Shown: positions 1 to 9,238, counted from the first letter of the stretch. The stretch: 64,000 nucleotides of DNA from Aggregatilinea lenta (GCF_003569045.1 NZ_BFCB01000002.1:744001-808000), one strand, 5' to 3'. Notes: a model not told the origin generated them from the sequence alone. Numbers and translations: made by a program.

Positions 1-608
1 ACGCGCCGGTCCGAGCCGTCCAGCGCATAGCTGATCAGCGCCCCGCGCCCCTCGGCCACGTCCGCGCATGCACCGCACGGCGCACCGGTGCTCACGTAGA
101 GGCGCTCGTCCGGCCCCACACCGATCCCGCCCGTCCACAGGCCAGTGTCTATCGCCCAGCCGTCCACCAGCCGGGTCACGGTCGCATCGCCGTCGAGGTC
201 GTCCACCCGCGCGATGCCGTCCAGATCGACCACGTACAGCGCCCCGTCGTAATACGCCGCGCCGGTCGGCAGACGCAGCCCGCCCGTCACGCGCTCGGCA
301 GGCTCCATAAAGCGGTCGCCGTCCGTGTCGCGCATCGACCACACCTCGCCGTGCGCCACGTTGAGCACGTACAATGTGCCGTCCGGCGCGATGGCCAGCG
401 CGCCCAGTTCCGGCACGGCCCGGTCCGGCGGCACGTCGTCGTACACCAGCTCGATGCACGTCGTGTTCGCGTTGCGGTAGGGCAGCAGCACGTAGGCGCA
501 CGGCGGATCTTGCTGCTGGGCCACGCCAGACGGCGGCTGCGCCGGGGCGAATCGCCACCCGGCGGCGGCCAGCATCAGGGTCAGCCCAACGATGATGAAT
601 TTTCGCAT
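1..608 (-). CDS. PQQ-dependent sugar dehydrogenase-like beta-propeller, partial
   Basis: The gene starts at the ATG at 606-608 on the minus strand and runs off the left edge, so only about 202 N-terminal residues are present. They begin with a signal peptide (MRKFIIVGLTLMLAAAGWRF), followed by propeller-type strands: LGALAIAPDGTLYVLN, then TGGIGVGPDERLYVSTGAPC, then RGALISYALDGSDRRV. The GIGVGPD-x-LYVSTGAPC stretch is typical of the glucose/sorbosone dehydrogenase-like propeller family, which is usually exported. The catalytic and PQQ-binding residues would lie outside the window, so the enzymatic role is inferred from family only; an NHL/SMP-30-type propeller is the main alternative. It is divergent from the glycosyltransferase at 761. 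Confidence 0.7.
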   Translation of the reverse strand, partial: MRKFIIVGLTLMLAAAGWRFAPAQPPSGVAQQQDPPCAYVLLPYRNANTTCIELVYDDVPPDRAVPELGALAIAPDGTLYVLNVAHGEVWSMRDTDGDRFMEPAERVTGGLRLPTGAAYYDGALYVVDLDGIARVDDLDGDATVTRLVDGWAIDTGLWTGGIGVGPDERLYVSTGAPCGACADVAEGRGALISYALDGSDRR

Positions 609-760
609 AATAGCCTTATCACGCAGGTCATGAAGCCGCACAAAACGCCCGGCGCGCGATCATAACGCGGGGCGGCGGCGCATACCATTTCGCGCCACAG
701 CGGGCTATACTACCCCACTATTGGCCCGGTAGACACGTACGCACAGCCTACAAACCGACG

Positions 761-2638
761 ATGCAACCCAGCACCTTACCCGGCTCGCCTGAGCCGCCCA
801 CCCACCGCGTTTCGCCCGCCATCCTCCTGGGCGCGGCCATCCCAATCCAGTGGTCGCTGCTCGTGCCCATGCTGCGGCATACCAGCACCGGCGGCGCGAT
901 CCTGGACCGCTACAGCACGCGCTACGCGGCAGTACTGGCGGCGAGCGCGCTCGTGCTGCTGGCCTGGATCGCGCTGTTTGCGGCGCGGCGGAGCGTGCTG
1001 CCCCGGCTGGCGGCGATCCCGCCGAGTGTGCATCTGGTAACGGTCGCGCTGATGGGCGCAGGCGCGGCAGCGCTCTTCTTCACGTCGTTCGAGGGTATCG
1101 TGCAGCAGGTCGTGGGGGTCAATGTGGCGCTGGCCGGACTGCTGCTGATCCGCACTCTGCCCGACGGACCCGCGCGTCCGCAGCGCTGGCCGCTGCTGCT
1201 GGCGGGCCTGTGCGCGCTGCTGCTGGCCGTCGTGCTGATCGGCGTGCTGGCGGACCGGCGCTTCTCGCCCGACGAGGCCAACTGGGCGGACATGGCGACC
1301 TCGCCCTACATCGCGGACGGCCTGTATACGCGCACGTGGCTGCAGGAACCCATCGCCATCATCCCCGGCGTGGGCTGGTCCCCGGCGGCCTACGGCTGGC
1401 TGCTGACGCACGTCTCGTTCGACGTGATGGTCGGGCGCGCGTGGAATTTCGCCTTTTACGTGCTGGCCTTCATCGGGATCGCCGCCGTCACGGCACGCCT
1501 GTATTCGTGGCGGGCGGGTCTCGTCAGCGCGTGTTACGCCGCGCTCAGCCAGTCGTTTATCCCCGTGCTCGATTACCGGCCCGATCACCAGCTTCCGGCG
1601 GCGGGCATGCTGCTGCTCTTTGGCGCGATCGTGGCCCGCCAGTCCGCGATCCCGGCGCGGCGCGCAGCGTGGCACGTCGCCACGGGGCTGCTGGCCGTCC
1701 TCGCCCTGGAACTGCACGCGGGCGCGATCGTGTACATCGCCGCGCTCAGCCTGTTTTACGCGGGTGAATGGGCGCTGCGTTCGGCTCGCGCCCGGCGGCT
1801 CGCGGATCTGCGCCCGCTGCTATGGTTCGGCCTGGGCGGGCTGCTCGGCAGCGCGATTTATTACGTCTTCAACATCGATCCGGTGGGCGGGATCGACGCC
1901 TACCTGACGCACCTCGTCGACAATCGCGGCGAGCGCCTGCTCGACAACGCCTACCTCGTGTGGCGCTCCCTGTTCGACCGCACCCTGGCCTGGGCCGCGC
2001 TCGCCTACCTGCTCTGGCGACGCCGCCCCGCCGATCGTGCGGCGCTGGCGTTTTTCGCGCTGGCGGTCCTGGCCGACATCGCCTTCGACCGCCCCGGCTA
2101 TCCGAGCCTGTTTAGCGCGCTCTACGCCGTGCCGGTCGGCGTGCTGCTGGTCGACGGGCTGGGCAGCGCCGGAATCGCGCCCGGCCACAACCGCCATCCC
2201 GCCCTGGCGACCGCGCTCGTGCTGGTCCTGCTGGCCGCGCAGTTAGTCGCCGCCTTCGACCCCGGCGCGATCGCGGACGTGGTCCGCACGGGCCGCTTCC
2301 CGCCCTACCTGTACGAAGACCTGGGCCGCGCGCTCCAGTCGCGCATCGACCGCGACGAGGTGGTCGTCAGCACGGAGATGCTGATCTGGGGCCTGCCCGA
2401 CTATCCGCATCTCGTCAGCACGGCATCCGAATACACCGCCAGCCAGCGCTGGGACGTGCCGCCGGAGCAGGTCTGGGAGCGCGTCGCGCCGGACGCGATC
2501 GTGATCGTCGAGCAGGAGACGGTCGTCAACGCGGGCCTGCGCGCCTACATGGATCGCCACCGCTTCGAGGTCTGCGAGCGCTTCGACGTCGCCAGCCTGC
2601 ACGCCGAGCTGCTGCGCGCGCCCTGCCCCGCCCGTTGA
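761..2638 (+). CDS. GT-C type membrane glycosyltransferase (ArnT/PMT-like, GT39 relative)
   Basis: A 625-residue polytopic membrane protein. Hydrophobic segments occupy roughly residues 20-45, 55-75, 85-170 and then most of 215-500. After the first membrane block comes RRFSPDEANWADMA, resembling the first-loop acidic motif (DE) of dolichyl-phosphate-mannose or undecaprenyl-phosphate-sugar dependent GT-C enzymes. The C-terminal 120 residues look extracytoplasmic and soluble. By family it would move a sugar from a lipid-phosphate carrier onto a lipid, glycan or protein outside the membrane; acceptor unknown. The LPG-synthase-type membrane protein follows 61 bp later on the same strand, suggesting a joint envelope role. 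A TATACT-like -10 box lies at 706-711. Confidence 0.68.
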   Translation: MQPSTLPGSPEPPTHRVSPAILLGAAIPIQWSLLVPMLRHTSTGGAILDRYSTRYAAVLAASALVLLAWIALFAARRSVLPRLAAIPPSVHLVTVALMGAGAAALFFTSFEGIVQQVVGVNVALAGLLLIRTLPDGPARPQRWPLLLAGLCALLLAVVLIGVLADRRFSPDEANWADMATSPYIADGLYTRTWLQEPIAIIPGVGWSPAAYGWLLTHVSFDVMVGRAWNFAFYVLAFIGIAAVTARLYSWRAGLVSACYAALSQSFIPVLDYRPDHQLPAAGMLLLFGAIVARQSAIPARRAAWHVATGLLAVLALELHAGAIVYIAALSLFYAGEWALRSARARRLADLRPLLWFGLGGLLGSAIYYVFNIDPVGGIDAYLTHLVDNRGERLLDNAYLVWRSLFDRTLAWAALAYLLWRRRPADRAALAFFALAVLADIAFDRPGYPSLFSALYAVPVGVLLVDGLGSAGIAPGHNRHPALATALVLVLLAAQLVAAFDPGAIADVVRTGRFPPYLYEDLGRALQSRIDRDEVVVSTEMLIWGLPDYPHLVSTASEYTASQRWDVPPEQVWERVAPDAIVIVEQETVVNAGLRAYMDRHRFEVCERFDVASLHAELLRAPCPAR

Positions 2639-2699
2639 GCAAGCGCCGGTTGCAGCGCCCCGCGCGGCTGCTACACTATGACGCCGTGCGGAGGCCCTC

Positions 2700-3764
2700 A
2701 TGCGTCGTTACCAACGTCAGGTTTTGGCCGGGCTGCTGTTCCTGTCGGTGGTGCTCATCGCCGTGATCCTGTTCACCGGCGCGGGCACGCTGGCCGGTAC
2801 CCTGCGCGACTTTCCCGCCGCGCTGCTGATCCCGGTTTTTCTGCTGAAGATCGTCAACTGGTCGCTGCGTTACGCGGAGTGGCGCTACTTTCTGGGCGTC
2901 GTCGGCGTGCGGACCGTACACGGCGAGCCTTCACGCCCCGCCATCCGCGAGCGGGACAGCATCCTGCTGTGGCTGGCGGGCATGACGCTCTCCGTCAGCC
3001 CCGGCAAGCTGGCGGAAGTCCTCAAGTCCCTGGTAGTCAGGAACCTGACCGGCGTGCCCTTCAGCCGGACCGTGCCCGTGGTGTTCATGGAGCGCCTCGT
3101 GGACGGCCTCGCGGTGATCCTGCTCGCCGCCGGATCGCTGATCCTGGCCGCGCCGTCCTTCGCGCCGGATGCCGTCTCGCCCGCGACGGTGCGCGGCGTG
3201 CTGATCGGCACGACGCTGGCGCTCTTGGCGGGCATCGCCGTGCTGCACATCCGCCCGCTGGCGTTCTGGCTGCTGGACCATCTGCGCGGCTGGCCGCTCG
3301 TCGGGCGCTACCACGACCCGCTGCGCGCTCTGTACGACGCCACCTACGACCTGCTGCGCCTGCGCCACCTCGTGATCACCGTGGCGTTCGGCCTCGGCGC
3401 GTACTTCACCGACTGCATCGGCTTCACGCTGCTGCTGCGCGGGCTGGGCGTTACGCTAACGTGGACGCTGCTGGCCCAGGCGACGTTCATCCTCGGCTTC
3501 TCGGTGATCGTCGCGGCGCTGTCGGCCATGCCCGGCGGCGCGGGCGGGCGCGAGCTGACCGTCGGCGCGCTGCTCTCCGGCATCGTCGGGCTGTCCAAAG
3601 CGGACACGGGCACGGCCACGTTTCTGATCTCAATCTTCCAGGTGTGGATCGGCGTGCTGGTCGGCCTGGGCGTGATCGTGCTGGCGCGGCACATCCTGTT
3701 CCCGCCCGCCCTGGACGCCGAGATCGCCGCTTACGAAGCGGCCCGCAGCACCGCCAGCGATTGA
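2700..3764 (+). CDS. Lysylphosphatidylglycerol synthase TM-domain family protein (UPF0104)
   Basis: A 354-residue integral membrane protein with about eight hydrophobic segments. It matches the LPG_synthase_TM family seen in MprF and AglD: an early FLLKIVNWSLRYAEWRYFLG block, SPGKLAEVLKSLVVRNLTG, the FMERLVDGLAV motif, and a late SAMPGGAGGRELTVGALLSG segment. There is no lysyl-transferase domain, so this is the flippase-like half only. Family members are linked to lipid-linked substrates at the membrane, and the preceding GT-C glycosyltransferase supports a lipid-linked sugar pathway. The ATG follows a weak purine-rich site. Exact substrate unknown. Confidence 0.75.
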   Translation: MRRYQRQVLAGLLFLSVVLIAVILFTGAGTLAGTLRDFPAALLIPVFLLKIVNWSLRYAEWRYFLGVVGVRTVHGEPSRPAIRERDSILLWLAGMTLSVSPGKLAEVLKSLVVRNLTGVPFSRTVPVVFMERLVDGLAVILLAAGSLILAAPSFAPDAVSPATVRGVLIGTTLALLAGIAVLHIRPLAFWLLDHLRGWPLVGRYHDPLRALYDATYDLLRLRHLVITVAFGLGAYFTDCIGFTLLLRGLGVTLTWTLLAQATFILGFSVIVAALSAMPGGAGGRELTVGALLSGIVGLSKADTGTATFLISIFQVWIGVLVGLGVIVLARHILFPPALDAEIAAYEAARSTASD

Positions 3765-3898
3765 AGAGCCGAGAGTCAGGTTTGCTGTTCTTTATCCCCT
3801 GGTTCCCAATCCCTCTCTCCTGATCCCTGCTTTTCCCCATCTCGCGGTACAATAAGAGTCTTCCGCCCGCTTGCCAGTACCCGGAGAGGCGCACCCCC

Positions 3899-5275
3899 AT
3901 GTCTTCCGATTTATTTGATTACGCACGCAACCAGCGCCAGCGCCACTTCGCCCCGCTCGCGGTACGCATGCGGCCCAACACGCTCGACCAGTTCGTCGGG
4001 CAGGAGCACATCATCGGGCCGGGCAGGCTGCTGCGCCGGGCCATCGAAGCGGACCAGCTTACGTCGATCATCGTGTGGGGGCCGCCCGGTACGGGCAAGA
4101 CCACGCTGGCAAACATCATCGCCAACAGCACGCGCCGCCACTTCAGCCGCCTCAACGCGGTTACGTCCGGCGTGAAGGACCTGCGCGAGCTGATCGCCGC
4201 CGCACAAGATCGCATGGGCATGTACGGCCAGGGTACCGTCCTGTTCATCGACGAAATCCACCGCTGGAACAAAGCCCAGCAGGACGGCCTGCTGCCCTTC
4301 GTGGAAGACGGCACGGTCGTGCTGATCGGCTCCACCACCGAGAACCCGTTCTTCTCGCTGGTCAACCCGCTGCTCAGCCGCAGCCGCGTATTCCAGCTCA
4401 AATCGCTGACCGAAGACGACATCGTGACCATCCTCAACCTGGCGCTGGACGACACGCAGCGCGGCCTGGGGGCCGAGCCGATCCGGCTCACCGAAGACGC
4501 GGCGCGGCACCTAGCGCACGTGTCCGGCGGAGACGCGCGCAGCGCCCTCAACGCGCTGGAGTTGGCCGTCAAGACCACTCCGCCCGGTCCCGGCGGCGCG
4601 ATTCTGATCGACCTGGACGTCGCGCAGGAGAGCATCCAGCGCCGCGCCGTGCGCTACGACCGGGGCGGTGACGAGCATTACGATACGATCAGCGCCTTCA
4701 TCAAGAGCGTGCGCGGATCGGATACGGACGCCGCCCTGTACTGGATGGCAAAGATGCTGCACGCCGGGGAGGACCCGCGCTTCATCTTCCGCCGCCTGTA
4801 TATCCTCGCCAGCGAGGACATCGGGCTGGCCGATCCAAACGCGCTGGTCGTGGTCAACGCAGCGGCGAACGCCTTCGAGATGGTAGGTCTGCCGGAGGGC
4901 AACTACTTCCTGTCCCACGCCTGTCTTTACCTGTGCACCGCGCCCAAGAGCAACAGCGCGGGCGCGATCTGGAAGGCGCTGGCCCACATGGAGGAGCACG
5001 GTCCCGGTCCGGTGCCGCCCTACCTGCGCGACAAGTCGAGCAACTTCCACGGCGAAACGCGCGAACAGTACCAGCGCTCGATGGAAGAAGCCGTTGGCGA
5101 CCGGGGCGAGTACCGCTATCCGCACGACTACCCCGGCGGCTGGGTGGAGCAGCAGTACCTGCCGGAAGGCATGGAGCCGCCCGGCTGGTATCATCCCAAG
5201 GACATCGGCTACGAGCGCACCGTGCGCGACCGGCTGGCGGCGCGCGGCCAGTTAAAAGACGACGAGCAGGGCTAA
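3899..5275 (+). CDS. rarA: Replication-associated recombination protein A (RarA/MgsA AAA+ ATPase)
   Basis: A 458-residue AAA+ ATPase of normal family length. Visible motifs are the N-terminal MRPNTLDQFVGQEHIIG box, Walker A WGPPGTGKTTLANIIA, Walker B LFIDEIHRWNKAQQD, sensor 1 VLIGSTTENPFF, and the arginine-finger region NPLLSRSRVF. The C-terminal half carries the RarA tetramerisation region (YDTISAFIKSVRGSDTDAALYW, then ASEDIGLADP). RarA acts at stalled replication forks and interacts with SSB and the replisome. The start is preceded by GGAGAGG at a good distance. It looks monocistronic; the next gene is convergent. Confidence 0.95.
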   Translation: MSSDLFDYARNQRQRHFAPLAVRMRPNTLDQFVGQEHIIGPGRLLRRAIEADQLTSIIVWGPPGTGKTTLANIIANSTRRHFSRLNAVTSGVKDLRELIAAAQDRMGMYGQGTVLFIDEIHRWNKAQQDGLLPFVEDGTVVLIGSTTENPFFSLVNPLLSRSRVFQLKSLTEDDIVTILNLALDDTQRGLGAEPIRLTEDAARHLAHVSGGDARSALNALELAVKTTPPGPGGAILIDLDVAQESIQRRAVRYDRGGDEHYDTISAFIKSVRGSDTDAALYWMAKMLHAGEDPRFIFRRLYILASEDIGLADPNALVVVNAAANAFEMVGLPEGNYFLSHACLYLCTAPKSNSAGAIWKALAHMEEHGPGPVPPYLRDKSSNFHGETREQYQRSMEEAVGDRGEYRYPHDYPGGWVEQQYLPEGMEPPGWYHPKDIGYERTVRDRLAARGQLKDDEQG

Positions 5276-5303
5276 TCATCCTGCTCGCCGGTAGAACGCG
5301 GCG

Positions 5304-5963
5304 CTAACTAAGCGGCTGAATACTGGCCTGCTCGATCCACCCATAGACGTGGCCGTATGGACCGGGGTAAGCCACCATCCACCACCACTGGTAACCGTCG
5401 AAGCTCGGCCCACCGACCACCACGAATGGTCCCAGCGGCGGGATCGTGTAGCCGGGGATGGCGTCAGACGAGGGTGCCACGCGCATCCACACGAACGGGA
5501 TACCGGCCTTCACCTTGCCGGACATGGGCAGCCCCCAGTTCTTCACCACCGACGGATCGTCGGGCGCGGGTGAGGTCGTGTTCGCCGTCAGCGACGCCTG
5601 CTCGACCCACCCCACGAGATACGGTCGCCCGGATGGGGCCAGCGTCACGAACCACCACCACTGGAAACCGTCAAAGTGCCCCTGCGGACCCAGCGCGATC
5701 TGCATGGTCGCAGCCGCGTTGGGCCACACCGTCGCGGCGATCTGCGGGCTTTTCGGCTCGGCGCGCAGCCACGCGAACGGCACGCCCGTCTTCAGTGTGA
5801 CCGCTTCGCCGCCCAGGTACATCGGGCGGCACGGACTGGACGGCACGCTCGGATCTTGTTGGTCGCCACAAGCCGTCGACAAAGCGTTCGCGTGTGAGGT
5901 CATGCCCGGCAGAGCGAGCGCGGCCACCAGCACCACCATCAGGATAAAAGTGAGTTTGCGCAT
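5304..5963 (-). CDS. Secreted SH3b-like domain protein
   Basis: The start is placed at the ATG at 5961-5963 because GGAGG lies 5 bases upstream and a signal peptide follows at once (MRKLTFILMVVLVAALALPG). An upstream in-frame start at 6065 would add 34 residues without a ribosome site. The 219-residue product contains two similar units of about 70 residues, each with PFAW(V)LRAEP/MRVAPS, a GYTIPPLGPF or TVWPNAAATM strand, a DG(F/Y)QWWWFV segment and VGWVEQASL / YGWIEQASI, i.e. an SH3b-type fold. Role unknown; probably extracellular or wall-associated. It ends 29 bp from the end of convergent rarA. Confidence 0.7.
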   Translation of the reverse strand: MRKLTFILMVVLVAALALPGMTSHANALSTACGDQQDPSVPSSPCRPMYLGGEAVTLKTGVPFAWLRAEPKSPQIAATVWPNAAATMQIALGPQGHFDGFQWWWFVTLAPSGRPYLVGWVEQASLTANTTSPAPDDPSVVKNWGLPMSGKVKAGIPFVWMRVAPSSDAIPGYTIPPLGPFVVVGGPSFDGYQWWWMVAYPGPYGHVYGWIEQASIQPLS

Positions 5964-6237
5964 CAGGACCTCCAAAGTCTGCACAGTCAGGAATCGGATT
6001 GGCTCAATCCTGTCATCAATCTTGATCCCACTATAGGACGGAGCCGGGGACGCCGCCGGACGCAAGGCTGATGCCCGCCCCGCGCACCGGACACGGGTTC
6101 TCTGTGGTTGGGCTGCGCATCTGACGCCGACCTGACGACGGGCGGTGTGCGTTGCGGCGCGGCCAGGAGGAGCGTGAGAGAGGCGGCGGAGAGTATATAG
6201 AACTTATAAAAAACTAAATCTTTACGAAATTTATGTA

Positions 6238-6266
6238 TTGACAGCCCGCCCGTTCTCTTATAAACT
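6238..6266 (+). promoter_or_regulatory. Promoter of the cold-shock gene
   Basis: A perfect TTGACA at 6238-6243 sits in AT-rich sequence. TAAACT at 6261-6266 gives a 17-base spacer; an overlapping TATAAA at 6259-6264 gives 15. It predicts a leader of about 145-150 nt before the csp start codon. Confidence 0.65.
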
Positions 6267-6420
6267 GAACCGCGTAGTGGAGAACGTTGTTCGCATCAAC
6301 GGAAACAGGTACCCGACGCGACAAGATCCAACCGCGTCGGGTATTTTTGTGCCAGGGCAACCTCGTCCCCACGACAATCTCTGTATCTCATTTTTGAAGA
6401 TGTGGGAGGAGAATTCCCAA
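6267..6420 (+). promoter_or_regulatory. Long structured 5' leader of the cold-shock gene, with a terminator-like hairpin
   Basis: The leader contains a small hairpin (CGTTG/CAACG, about 6284-6302) and then a perfect 10-bp stem: ACCCGACGCG at 6311-6320 pairs with CGCGTCGGGT at 6333-6342, with a 12-nt loop, followed by ATTTTTG to 6349. This is the shape of an intrinsic terminator 72 nt before the start codon. Long structured leaders are known for cspA-type mRNAs, where temperature changes the fold. Here the hairpin could be an attenuator, or the end of a short RNA of about 80 nt. Confidence 0.6.
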
Positions 6421-6636
6421 ATGGCAGCACGTACGAACGGCACGGTCAAATGGTTCAACGCTCAGAAGGGTTATGGCTTCATTCAGCAGGATAACGGTCC
6501 TGACGTGTTCGTGCACTTCAGCGCGATCCAGGGCAACGGTTACCGCGAGCTGAACGAAGGCGAGCGCGTTGAGTTCGAAACCACGACCGGCCCGAAGGGC
6601 CCGCAGGCTGCTAACGTTATCCGCCTCGGCAGCTAA
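6421..6636 (+). CDS. csp: Cold-shock protein (CspA family)
   Basis: A 71-residue single cold-shock domain. RNP-1 is KGYGFIQQ and RNP-2 is VFVHFSAI; the N-terminal [16 protein letters not shown] and C-terminal [11 protein letters not shown] are standard. The start at 6421 is chosen because GGGAGGAG lies just upstream and the family begins here; an in-frame extension to 6238 would run through the promoter and leader. The protein binds single-stranded RNA/DNA as an RNA chaperone. A terminator follows at 6667-6699. Confidence 0.95.
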   Translation: MAARTNGTVKWFNAQKGYGFIQQDNGPDVFVHFSAIQGNGYRELNEGERVEFETTTGPKGPQAANVIRLGS

Positions 6637-6666
6637 CGTCAGCACCCCATCCAGTTAGTCTATCAG

Positions 6667-6699
6667 ACGCCCGACATCCTCGTGATGCCGGGCGTTTTT
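6667..6699 (+). terminator. Intrinsic terminator after csp
   Basis: ACGCCCG (6667-6673) pairs with CGGGCGT (6689-6695), extended inward by imperfect CATC/GATG pairing, followed by five T. It lies 31 bp after the csp stop codon. Confidence 0.8.
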
Positions 6700-6876
6700 G
6701 TTTGCGGAAAAGTAGCCCTCAGCCGTTAGCAATGAGCGGTTAGCCACGAGCGAAGAACCAGAACAAGCAGGGATTGCCGCCCCCACGGCCTTTGTAAGGG
6801 CAGGTTTGCAACCTACCCCGCCCTGCATTTTCGCCAATGCTGGCGGCGGTAAACTGATCGCTGCTTTTTCACCTGT

Positions 6877-6921
6877 CTCCCCTCTCCAACCAAGATTGGA
6901 GAGGGGCCGGGGGTGAGGTCG
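6877..6921. repeat. CCCCTCTCCAA...TTGGAGAGGGG interspersed repeat, copy 1
   Basis: A hairpin of CCCCTCTCCAA and its complement around a short AT-rich loop, followed by CCGGGGGTGAGGTC. Related copies lie at 23223, 25655, 63178 and, degenerate, 41411 and 59067. All are intergenic. Confidence 0.75.
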
Positions 6922-6968
6922 CGGTTTGTCTTTGCCTTTGCTCTGGGCTAACGGCTCACAGCTATCAG

Positions 6969-7919
6969 CTAATCGCCGTCTTCCAAAATCATCCGCATCG
7001 TGTCGCCGTCCACGTTGCCGCCGCTGAGGATCACGCCTACCCGCCCGGACGCGGCCACCGCGCCGCTCAGGAGCGCCGCCAGACCGAGCGCGCCCGACGG
7101 CTCGACCACCAGCTTCATGCGATAAAACAGGAAGCGCACCGCGTCGATGATCGCCGCCTCGCTGACCGTCTGCATGTCGTCCACGTACTCGCGCACCAGC
7201 GGGAACGTCAGCGTGCCCAGCGACGGTGTGCGCGTGCCGTCCGCGATGGTCGGCGGATTGTGCACGGTATGCAGCTCCCCGGTGCGGAACGACTGCGTGG
7301 CGTCGTCGGCCAGCTCCGGTTCGATGCCGATCACGCGGCAGTCGGGACACACGCCCTTCGCCGCGATGGCCGATCCGCTCAGCAGCCCGCCCCCGCCGCA
7401 CGGCGTCAGCAGCAGATCCAGCGGCCCGGCGTCCTGGCAGAGTTCGAGCGCTGCCGTGCCCTGCCCCGCGATCACGTCCCGGTGATCGTACGGCGGCACG
7501 ATGGTGTAGCCGTGCTCGGCGGCGAGTCTCTCCGCCAACTCGCGGCGATCCTGCGTGGTGGGGTCATACGCCACCACCTGCGCGCCGTAGCCCTCGGTTG
7601 CGGCACGTTTGGTCGCGGGCGCGTTATCCGGCATGACGATCACCGCCTGCGCGCCGAGCAGCCTGCACGCCAGCGCGACGGCCTGCGCGTGGTTGCCGGA
7701 AGAATACGTGATTACGCCGCGCGCGCGTTCCGCGTCGCTAAGCTGGCTGATCGCGTTATACGCGCCGCGAAACTTAAACGCGCCGACGCGCTGCAAATTC
7801 TCGCACTTCAACAGCACTTCCGCGCCCACCCACTCGTCGAGCGTGCGCGAGGTCAAAACCGGCGTGCGGTGCGCGATGCCATCCAGCCGCGCCGCTGCCG
7901 CCTGTACTTGATCGAACAT
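6969..7919 (-). CDS. Threonine/serine dehydratase-type PLP enzyme
   Basis: A 316-residue fold-type II PLP enzyme without a regulatory ACT domain. The PLP lysine is K49 in GAFKFRGAYNA; SSGNHAQ (residues 73-79) is the serine/asparagine loop, and CGGGGLLSG is the phosphate-binding glycine loop. The size and motifs fit threonine ammonia-lyase, serine racemase or threo-3-hydroxyaspartate ammonia-lyase, which are hard to tell apart by eye. It would deaminate a hydroxy amino acid to a 2-oxo acid in the cytoplasm. It lies 62 bp downstream of the YcaQ-like gene on the same strand. Confidence 0.85.
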   Translation of the reverse strand: MFDQVQAAAARLDGIAHRTPVLTSRTLDEWVGAEVLLKCENLQRVGAFKFRGAYNAISQLSDAERARGVITYSSGNHAQAVALACRLLGAQAVIVMPDNAPATKRAATEGYGAQVVAYDPTTQDRRELAERLAAEHGYTIVPPYDHRDVIAGQGTAALELCQDAGPLDLLLTPCGGGGLLSGSAIAAKGVCPDCRVIGIEPELADDATQSFRTGELHTVHNPPTIADGTRTPSLGTLTFPLVREYVDDMQTVSEAAIIDAVRFLFYRMKLVVEPSGALGLAALLSGAVAASGRVGVILSGGNVDGDTMRMILEDGD

Positions 7920-7981
7920 GGCTGCCTCTTTCCCCGTAACGGCGAAATCCGCTCCCCAGTGTACAGCGTTTGGCGCGGGTC

Positions 7982-9238
7982 TTACAGGGCCGCCAGCAGC
8001 TTCTCACCAAACGCCGCCGGATCGCTGCGCTCGATGACGAGCGTGTCCGCGTTATGGAAGCGCATGAAGTCGCGCATCGCCGCCGCTACGCCTGCGATCA
8101 GGTCTTCGTCGGGCGCGACGTCCGGCTCCAGGTACAGCGCCTCGATCCGCAGCACGCCGTTGGCCCGTTCCACCTTCGGATCGAAGCGCCCGACGAGGCG
8201 GTCGCGGTGCAGGATCGCCAGGCAGAAATAGCCATATTCGCGCGTCGGCGCGGGCTTGTACGCTTCGAGCACCTGCCGGAAGCCCCACACCGCCCGGTCG
8301 CGGCCCTTCGCCCAGAACAGGCTGTCAAACGGGCTGAGAAACGTGGTGCGCTCGGCCTGGATCGCGCCGTCAGCCGCCCCTTCCAGCAGCGGCAGCCGGT
8401 CGCGGTGCGCGATCAGCGTGCGCGGTTTCCCGTTCATCAGCTCCGCCTCGACCTCGACCAGCACGCCCTCCGCCAGCAGATCGTCCGCGACGCGCTTGAC
8501 GACCTTACGCTTGACGTCGTAGGCATAGTCCGCCGCGTGACCGGGGTCCGCCAATCCCAGCGCGTACACGCTGCGCTCGACCATGTGGCGGTACGTCTCC
8601 TCCATGGTCGGCTCGGACGTATCGACCCAATCCGGCAAAACGCGCTCGCGCAGGTCATACACGCGGTGAAAATGCACCCGGTCCGCGATCATCAACTCGC
8701 CCCGGTTGTACAGGTATTCGAGTGCGCGCTTGGCGGGCTTCCAGTCCCACCACGTGCCGCGCGGCCCGCCGTCGTGCTCGAAATCCGCCACGCGCAGCGG
8801 ACCCTCATCCAGAATGCGCGCCTGCACCTGTTCGGCCAGCGTCACGTCCTCCATGTCCGCCTGCCAGACGTGATCGCGGTAGTCCGTGCCGTCGCGGAAC
8901 CATTTCATGTATTGCAGGCGGTAGCGATATTCGCTCAGCGGGATGATCGACGCCGCGTGCTGCCAGTACTCAAACAGGGTGCGCTGATCCGGGTCGTAAA
9001 TCAGGCGGTCGAAGTCGGCAGGATCGTACGTTCCCAGGCGGCTCCACAGTGCGACGTACTGGCTGCGGTGCACGCGCTGAAGCGTGTCGATCTGCACGCA
9101 GCCGAGCTGCTCGACGGTCCGCAGGATCAGGTTGGGCGTGGGATCGGGTTCCGCGCCGTTGGGCAGCGCGAGTCCCTGAGCGTGCAGGATGGCGGCGCGA
9201 ACGGCGGTCAGGGGCAGTGGTTGGGGCGTGGCGGGCAT
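7982..9238 (-). CDS. Winged-helix protein of the YcaQ/HTH_42 DNA glycosylase family
   Basis: A 418-residue protein. The start at 9238 is preferred over the longer frame (to 9619) because TGGGAGGACTCG precedes it and family homology begins near here. Visible features are LGCVQIDTLQRVHRSQYVALWSR near the N terminus, FEYWQHAASIIPLSEYRYR, a central winged-helix-like region (RALEYLYNRGELMIADRV), and LSPFDSLFWAKGRDRAVWGF. Family members such as E. coli YcaQ act on interstrand crosslinks. The QIDTLQRVHRSQ segment corresponds to the family's conserved QxD active-site region. Probably in an operon with the downstream dehydratase. Confidence 0.8.
   Translation of the reverse strand: MPATPQPLPLTAVRAAILHAQGLALPNGAEPDPTPNLILRTVEQLGCVQIDTLQRVHRSQYVALWSRLGTYDPADFDRLIYDPDQRTLFEYWQHAASIIPLSEYRYRLQYMKWFRDGTDYRDHVWQADMEDVTLAEQVQARILDEGPLRVADFEHDGGPRGTWWDWKPAKRALEYLYNRGELMIADRVHFHRVYDLRERVLPDWVDTSEPTMEETYRHMVERSVYALGLADPGHAADYAYDVKRKVVKRVADDLLAEGVLVEVEAELMNGKPRTLIAHRDRLPLLEGAADGAIQAERTTFLSPFDSLFWAKGRDRAVWGFRQVLEAYKPAPTREYGYFCLAILHRDRLVGRFDPKVERANGVLRIEALYLEPDVAPDEDLIAGVAAAMRDFMRFHNADTLVIERSDPAAFGEKLLAAL

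Larger units (their letters stand above)
6637..6968. other. Intergenic region between csp and the dehydratase
   Basis: No gene seen. It holds the csp terminator, a GGGCAGGTTTGCAACCTACCCCGCCC-like repeat around 6791-6822, and one full copy of the CCCCTCTCC repeat at 6877-6921. Confidence 0.6.
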
